DNA from: Candidatus Obscuribacterales bacterium
GTDB lineage: Bacteria > Cyanobacteriota > Vampirovibrionia > Obscuribacterales > Obscuribacteraceae
Assembly: GCA_020054205.1 (NCBI GenBank)
Contig: JAGVLS010000026.1
Location: 1 to 64,000, forward strand
Length of the DNA: 64,000 nucleotides
Direction of reading: 5' to 3'
Shown here: positions 60,460 to 64,000 of the stretch, piece after piece
How positions within the stretch are numbered: position 1 is the first letter of the stretch
How the letters are laid out: each line of letters starts with the position of its first letter
Notes under the pieces: generated by a model
Databases searched by the model: none
What the model was told of the DNA's origin: nothing
The model's input: only the letters and a program-made list of their open reading frames with translations
Position numbers and translations under genes: made by a program

Positions 60460-62853
60460 TTAACCCTTGACTGTAGTATCAATTATTGCTAACAAATTAT
60501 CCAGCTTGTCAATCTGTTTGGATTCAAGGAAAACTGCCAATACTCCTACCGCTACAGTAGTTAGAATTGTGACCATTTCATCGCTGAAAAATATCATTTG
60601 TCGTAATTTGCCTATATCAAATTTTGATACAGCTAAGTCACTATGACTTAACATGGAATTACATAATGCGCCTAGCGATTCTTTGTTTGAATCATCAGCT
60701 AATGTAGTAGCAATCACTAATCCGTCGCTGCCAACAATCAAACTACCTGAAACACCAGCAAAACCATCAATTTGTTTCAATAATGTTTTTATACCTTCGC
60801 CCCTTGCTGCACTAATTACTCTTGCTGTAGTTAGTCCTGGTTTTGTTTTATTTGGGCTTTCACCAGCTTTGATAATGTTTTCAACGGCTTGAACATCAAT
60901 TAATTGTTTACCAATTGCTTTAATTGTTCCCTTATCACTATTAGTATTTGAGCTACTTGGAGCAGTTTGAGACAATCGTCCAAATTCTTTCATTTGTGAA
61001 GCAGCAGCATCATTAATTGGTTCTGTAATTATTTCTGCAGTCGGCTCTGGGTGCGGGCTGAAATTAGTTGGTGCTGCAATTGGTTCTGGCTCAGCTAATA
61101 AATTGCCAAACATATCTGACATATCATCATCTGTAAGTGGCTTATCAAAAAGAGATTTTGCGGATGATGTGGTTATTTCTTTTTTTTCAGTGACTTTGGA
61201 TTCAGGGGCTTTTCGATCTGTGCTGGTTTCATTGATCAAATTATCGAACAAGCTGGATACATCATCATCTGTGATAGAAAATAAACCACTGTCACTAGCT
61301 TTAGCTGTATCTACTACGGGCTTGGGCTCTTCTTTTATAGTTCTTATATCTTCTTCCGTTATAGTTCTAATTGCTTTGGCTATATCTTCTGGTTGCAGTG
61401 TTAAATCTGGTAGATTTTTATCTTCAATTAACGATGTAGAAGCAAGCACTGTACTTTCACTTTCACCCTTAATTTCACCAGTCTTATCACTAGACTCTTT
61501 CCCTGGTTCGGATAATTGTTGTTCAATGTGAACTAATATTTGGTCAATATTGAAATTGTTTTGTGAGTCAGCTAATACCGCTAAAATATTTGTTCTAGAA
61601 CCCATTTGTATTTCGGTGAGTATAGTTATATTATCGGGGGCAGTAAGAACTATTTGTCTTAGTTCGCCCAATTCCATTTGTTTGGTAGTCACATTGGTAT
61701 GACTATAAATTGCTAAAGCCAAAGGACCCAATATATCTTTTGTAGCAGTAACATTTTCGCTTGCACCTAACAAGAATCCGTCTTGGCTAATAATTAAGCT
61801 GCCAACAATATTTGGCAATTGGCAGATATTATTTAGTGTTGTCTGAATATTTGCTCCATCAGACACAGTAACAATATTTGTGGCAGACGAGTGTAATTGT
61901 CCTAATTCTCCTTGACGAATAATATTTTCTATTGCTTGAGAATCAAGAAGCATTTGTCCAATTGTCTTTAAAGTGCCAGAGCTAGTAGGCTCAGATGTTG
62001 TAATATTGGCAGAGAGCCTGCCAAATTTTTTCATATCCTTACTAATTTTGGTTTCTGGTTTAATTTCTGTAGGCGAAAAATCTTTTTGTGCTGGCTCAGG
62101 TGCTAAATTAGCAAATGCATCATCGACTGATTGGCTGACATCATCAAATAATTTTTCTTTATTTTCAGAACTGGGTTCACTATTTAAAGCTGACGGATGT
62201 GTGGTTGGAATAACTAATGGACTTTGTGGTTGATTAGGTGCTGTTGTTTCTTCCGTAAATAATTCTTCTAGTGAGGCAGAATTGCTTTCTTTTAAAGATT
62301 TTTCTAGTGAGTTAATTCGACGGATATCTAATTTCCCTAAAATCTCTTTAGCTGATTCAGCTTTTGTTGCTGTATTGTCTGGCTGAGGGAATTGGTCAAT
62401 TTTACTAGTGATTATTATTTCTTCTTCTTCTTCTTGAACTTGTTCTTTTTTGACAGGATAAACAGTATCGGTATATCTAATTTCTAAAAAAGCCTTAGCT
62501 GATATCAGTCCAGTAATATTCATGGCAATCAGTTGTACCCAATTTAACAAAAGCACTGAATCAGGCAAGCCCTGACTGACTCGCCCTACAATATTACCTA
62601 GTCCACCGGAAGCCATAGCAATGGTTAAAATGGTAAACGAAATACGAAAGGCTTCTGCCGGGCTAGCATTTTCAAAAAACAAGACACTTAAAATGAAAGC
62701 TAATGCAATTTCAGCAAAAAATAAGGCAAAAGTTGGAATTTCAAATACTTGATTGGGAAAAAGGTTGGGGGGCAAAGTAATCGTTAAAGATACCCCTAAA
62801 CCCAATATCAAGAAAAAAGGGATTAAATTGTGGCGACGAGCTAGTGTAAACAT
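60460..62853 (-). CDS. Membrane protein with two Roadblock/LC7-like domains
   Basis: The 797-aa protein starts with about four membrane spans (1-125). Two modules follow, joined by long acidic Pro/Ser/Thr-rich linkers. Each module begins with a repeated leader (MKKFGRLS / MKEFGRLS, then GTLKTIGQMLLDSQAIENII / GTIKAIGKQLIDVQAVENII) and continues into a Roadblock/LC7-type domain: IVGSLIISQDGFLLGASENV with LGELRQIVLTAPDNITIL at about 345-440, and VSGSLIVGSDGLVIATTLAD with IGKLRQMIFFSDEMVTILTT at about 690-790. Roadblock proteins, such as MglB, dimerise and regulate small GTPases. Membrane anchoring and duplication are unusual. No GTPase gene is adjacent. Confidence 0.78.
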   Translation of the reverse strand: MFTLARRHNLIPFFLILGLGVSLTITLPPNLFPNQVFEIPTFALFFAEIALAFILSVLFFENASPAEAFRISFTILTIAMASGGLGNIVGRVSQGLPDSVLLLNWVQLIAMNITGLISAKAFLEIRYTDTVYPVKKEQVQEEEEEIIITSKIDQFPQPDNTATKAESAKEILGKLDIRRINSLEKSLKESNSASLEELFTEETTAPNQPQSPLVIPTTHPSALNSEPSSENKEKLFDDVSQSVDDAFANLAPEPAQKDFSPTEIKPETKISKDMKKFGRLSANITTSEPTSSGTLKTIGQMLLDSQAIENIIRQGELGQLHSSATNIVTVSDGANIQTTLNNICQLPNIVGSLIISQDGFLLGASENVTATKDILGPLALAIYSHTNVTTKQMELGELRQIVLTAPDNITILTEIQMGSRTNILAVLADSQNNFNIDQILVHIEQQLSEPGKESSDKTGEIKGESESTVLASTSLIEDKNLPDLTLQPEDIAKAIRTITEEDIRTIKEEPKPVVDTAKASDSGLFSITDDDVSSLFDNLINETSTDRKAPESKVTEKKEITTSSAKSLFDKPLTDDDMSDMFGNLLAEPEPIAAPTNFSPHPEPTAEIITEPINDAAASQMKEFGRLSQTAPSSSNTNSDKGTIKAIGKQLIDVQAVENIIKAGESPNKTKPGLTTARVISAARGEGIKTLLKQIDGFAGVSGSLIVGSDGLVIATTLADDSNKESLGALCNSMLSHSDLAVSKFDIGKLRQMIFFSDEMVTILTTVAVGVLAVFLESKQIDKLDNLLAIIDTTVKG

Positions 62854-62993
62854 TTATTTATAGATCTTTATATAAAGATGAACTGTTCCCTAACAAAATA
62901 TATACCCTATAAGATCAAAAGTTTTGTATTCTAGAAGTATATGAACTAATAATCTCTATTAAATTAAAGAATATTGTCGGTAATCTAATTGAA

Positions 62994-64000
62994 CTACATC
63001 CGAAATGTTGCTGACAACTCACTTGTAAGGCTATTTCTTATTTTTGTCATTTGTTTTTCCACTTGCTCGGCAGTAAGTGTTGCCTTTTTATCTTGAAAAT
63101 ATAGACGATACGTTAAGCTCTTTTTGTTGTCTGATAATGGAAATAGGCTTACCAGCTCTACATTTATCAGTAATTCTGAAGAGCTTTGGATGATTTGCTT
63201 AACGCTAATTTGATTAATGCTATTAGTAACATCTACCGATAAATCACGGACAGACACAGGAGTACTGGCTATTTCTAAAAGTGTAGGACTAGGCCTTAAA
63301 GTTTTAATTATTTCAAGATTTAATTCAAAAGCAAAAGCTGCATTTTTCAAACCATAAACTTGAGCTATGGCTGGATGGATTTCCCCAAAATAACCTAAAG
63401 ACTTAGTTTTGCCGGCTTTATCTAAGAAAAATACTTGGGCGGATTTTCCTGGATGATAATAAGTATTTTCGCTAATCTGTTCATATCTAAGGCTATCTGT
63501 TGATATGTGCAAATTGCTAAATAGATTTTCTATAATGCCCTTGGTAAAGAAAAATTTGTCTGAATCATTATTGCTAGATGAGTCAGACTGAGTCCAATTA
63601 ATACCATTCATTTGTGGACAATTGCCAGAAATAATTCCAGCCACATAAAGGTCTTCATTTGTACCGGTATCTTTTACTTTTATAGCATTTAAATTCTTAT
63701 CTTGCTTATTTTTAGCTTGATAAATTCGCCCAATTTCAAATAACCAAATATCAGATTGACTTTGATTCTGATTGTAAACAACAGCTTTGATAAGCCCTGG
63801 AATTAAACTTATTCTCAAAACTTGGTGTTCGGCAGATAATGGATTTAATACTGAAACTAAAGATTGTTTATTTACAGGTATTAAATTATTACAGGTTAAA
63901 TCATCAAAGCTAACTAAGCTGGTTATCCACGTTTCGTTTAATCCTTGAGCTGATAAGCTATGTACCACCTGGTTAATTAAATTATCAACAGGCTGAGCAG
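62994..64000 (-). CDS. pheT: Phenylalanyl-tRNA synthetase beta subunit, C-terminal part
   Basis: The frame is open to the window edge, so only the last ~335 residues are seen. They cover the class II-like catalytic-fold domain (AQGLNETWITSLVS, NPLSAEHQVLRISLIPGLI, IWLFEIGRIYQ, YYHPGKSAQVFF, LGYFGEIHPAIAQVYGL) and the C-terminal anticodon-binding FDX-ACB domain (VSVRDLSVDV to SLTYRLYFQDKKATLTAEQV). These match PheT, which forms an alpha2-beta2 enzyme with PheS to charge tRNA-Phe. The GTG at 63,968 is internal, not the true start. Confidence 0.93.
   Translation of the reverse strand, partial: AQPVDNLINQVVHSLSAQGLNETWITSLVSFDDLTCNNLIPVNKQSLVSVLNPLSAEHQVLRISLIPGLIKAVVYNQNQSQSDIWLFEIGRIYQAKNKQDKNLNAIKVKDTGTNEDLYVAGIISGNCPQMNGINWTQSDSSSNNDSDKFFFTKGIIENLFSNLHISTDSLRYEQISENTYYHPGKSAQVFFLDKAGKTKSLGYFGEIHPAIAQVYGLKNAAFAFELNLEIIKTLRPSPTLLEIASTPVSVRDLSVDVTNSINQISVKQIIQSSSELLINVELVSLFPLSDNKKSLTYRLYFQDKKATLTAEQVEKQMTKIRNSLTSELSATFRM

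Noticed and set aside
61520..62100. Ser/Val-rich frames on the plus strand opposite the Roadblock gene
   Set aside because: Low-complexity antisense translations of acidic linkers; the minus-strand protein has recognisable repeated domains.

Overview
The window is a 64 kb AT-rich bacterial chromosome segment. It opens with the last ~211 nt of a 16S rRNA gene ending in a normal anti-Shine-Dalgarno tail. Gene content suggests a chemoheterotrophic bacterium outside the well-known model groups: many TPR proteins, a cyanobacterial-looking membrane protein, a plant-type methionine S-methyltransferase, annexin-like repeats and a lipoate/2-oxo acid dehydrogenase block. My best inference is a non-photosynthetic cyanobacterial relative (Melainabacteria/Vampirovibrionia type). 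I could not test this against a 16S database. No photosynthesis gene, phage region or CRISPR array is visible.

Layout. 1-524: 16S 3' end, a structured spacer and a terminator, with no 23S gene following. 525-13,839: membrane protein, a 1,186-aa annexin-repeat protein facing a coiled-coil protein, AIM24-family protein, serine dehydratase with a small overlapping upstream ORF, O-methyltransferase, TPR-metalloprotease, AsnRS, a TPR protein and a tiny secreted repeat peptide. 13,929-21,168: the 1,044-aa methionine S-methyltransferase-like fusion, a membrane/winged-helix protein, an OPT transporter and a patatin. 21,494-28,236: desaturase, a two-gene membrane cassette bounded by a 21-bp direct repeat, methylmalonate-semialdehyde dehydrogenase with an operator-like array, and an orphan antitoxin behind a deleted toxin. 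28,334-32,075: RmuC, an 11-repeat TPR protein and a BrnT/BrnA-like toxin-antitoxin pair with a clear promoter/operator.

32,247-38,852 reads leftward as pdhA-pdhB-pdhC-lpdA-msrA-msrB-doxX, a complete 2-oxo acid dehydrogenase complex followed by exported methionine sulfoxide reductases. lipA, which makes the lipoyl cofactor, is divergent from it. 39,981-43,865: a heme-oxygenase-like diiron protein behind a strong hairpin/terminator, proline dehydrogenase and two unknowns. A tRNA-Lys precedes 44,211-50,331, a reductive pyrimidine-degradation operon (class III aminotransferase, beta-ureidopropionase, PreT, PreA) ending in pyrD. Dihydropyrimidinase is not in the window. MmsA could finish the route from beta-alanine or 3-aminoisobutyrate. 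50,332-64,000: AI-2E-type permease, two tandem GT-C glycosyltransferase-like proteins, GH1 glycosidase, DsbD, Bcp peroxiredoxin, a membrane protein with two Roadblock/LC7 domains, and the 3' part of pheT running off the window.

The most unusual items are the plant-type MMT fusion, the annexin-like protein with correctly spaced calcium-site residues, the repeat-bounded cassette, the decayed toxin, the secreted DPNDGGSGEGPG repeat peptide, the membrane-anchored double Roadblock protein, and a GC-rich repeat element inside the pyrimidine operon.
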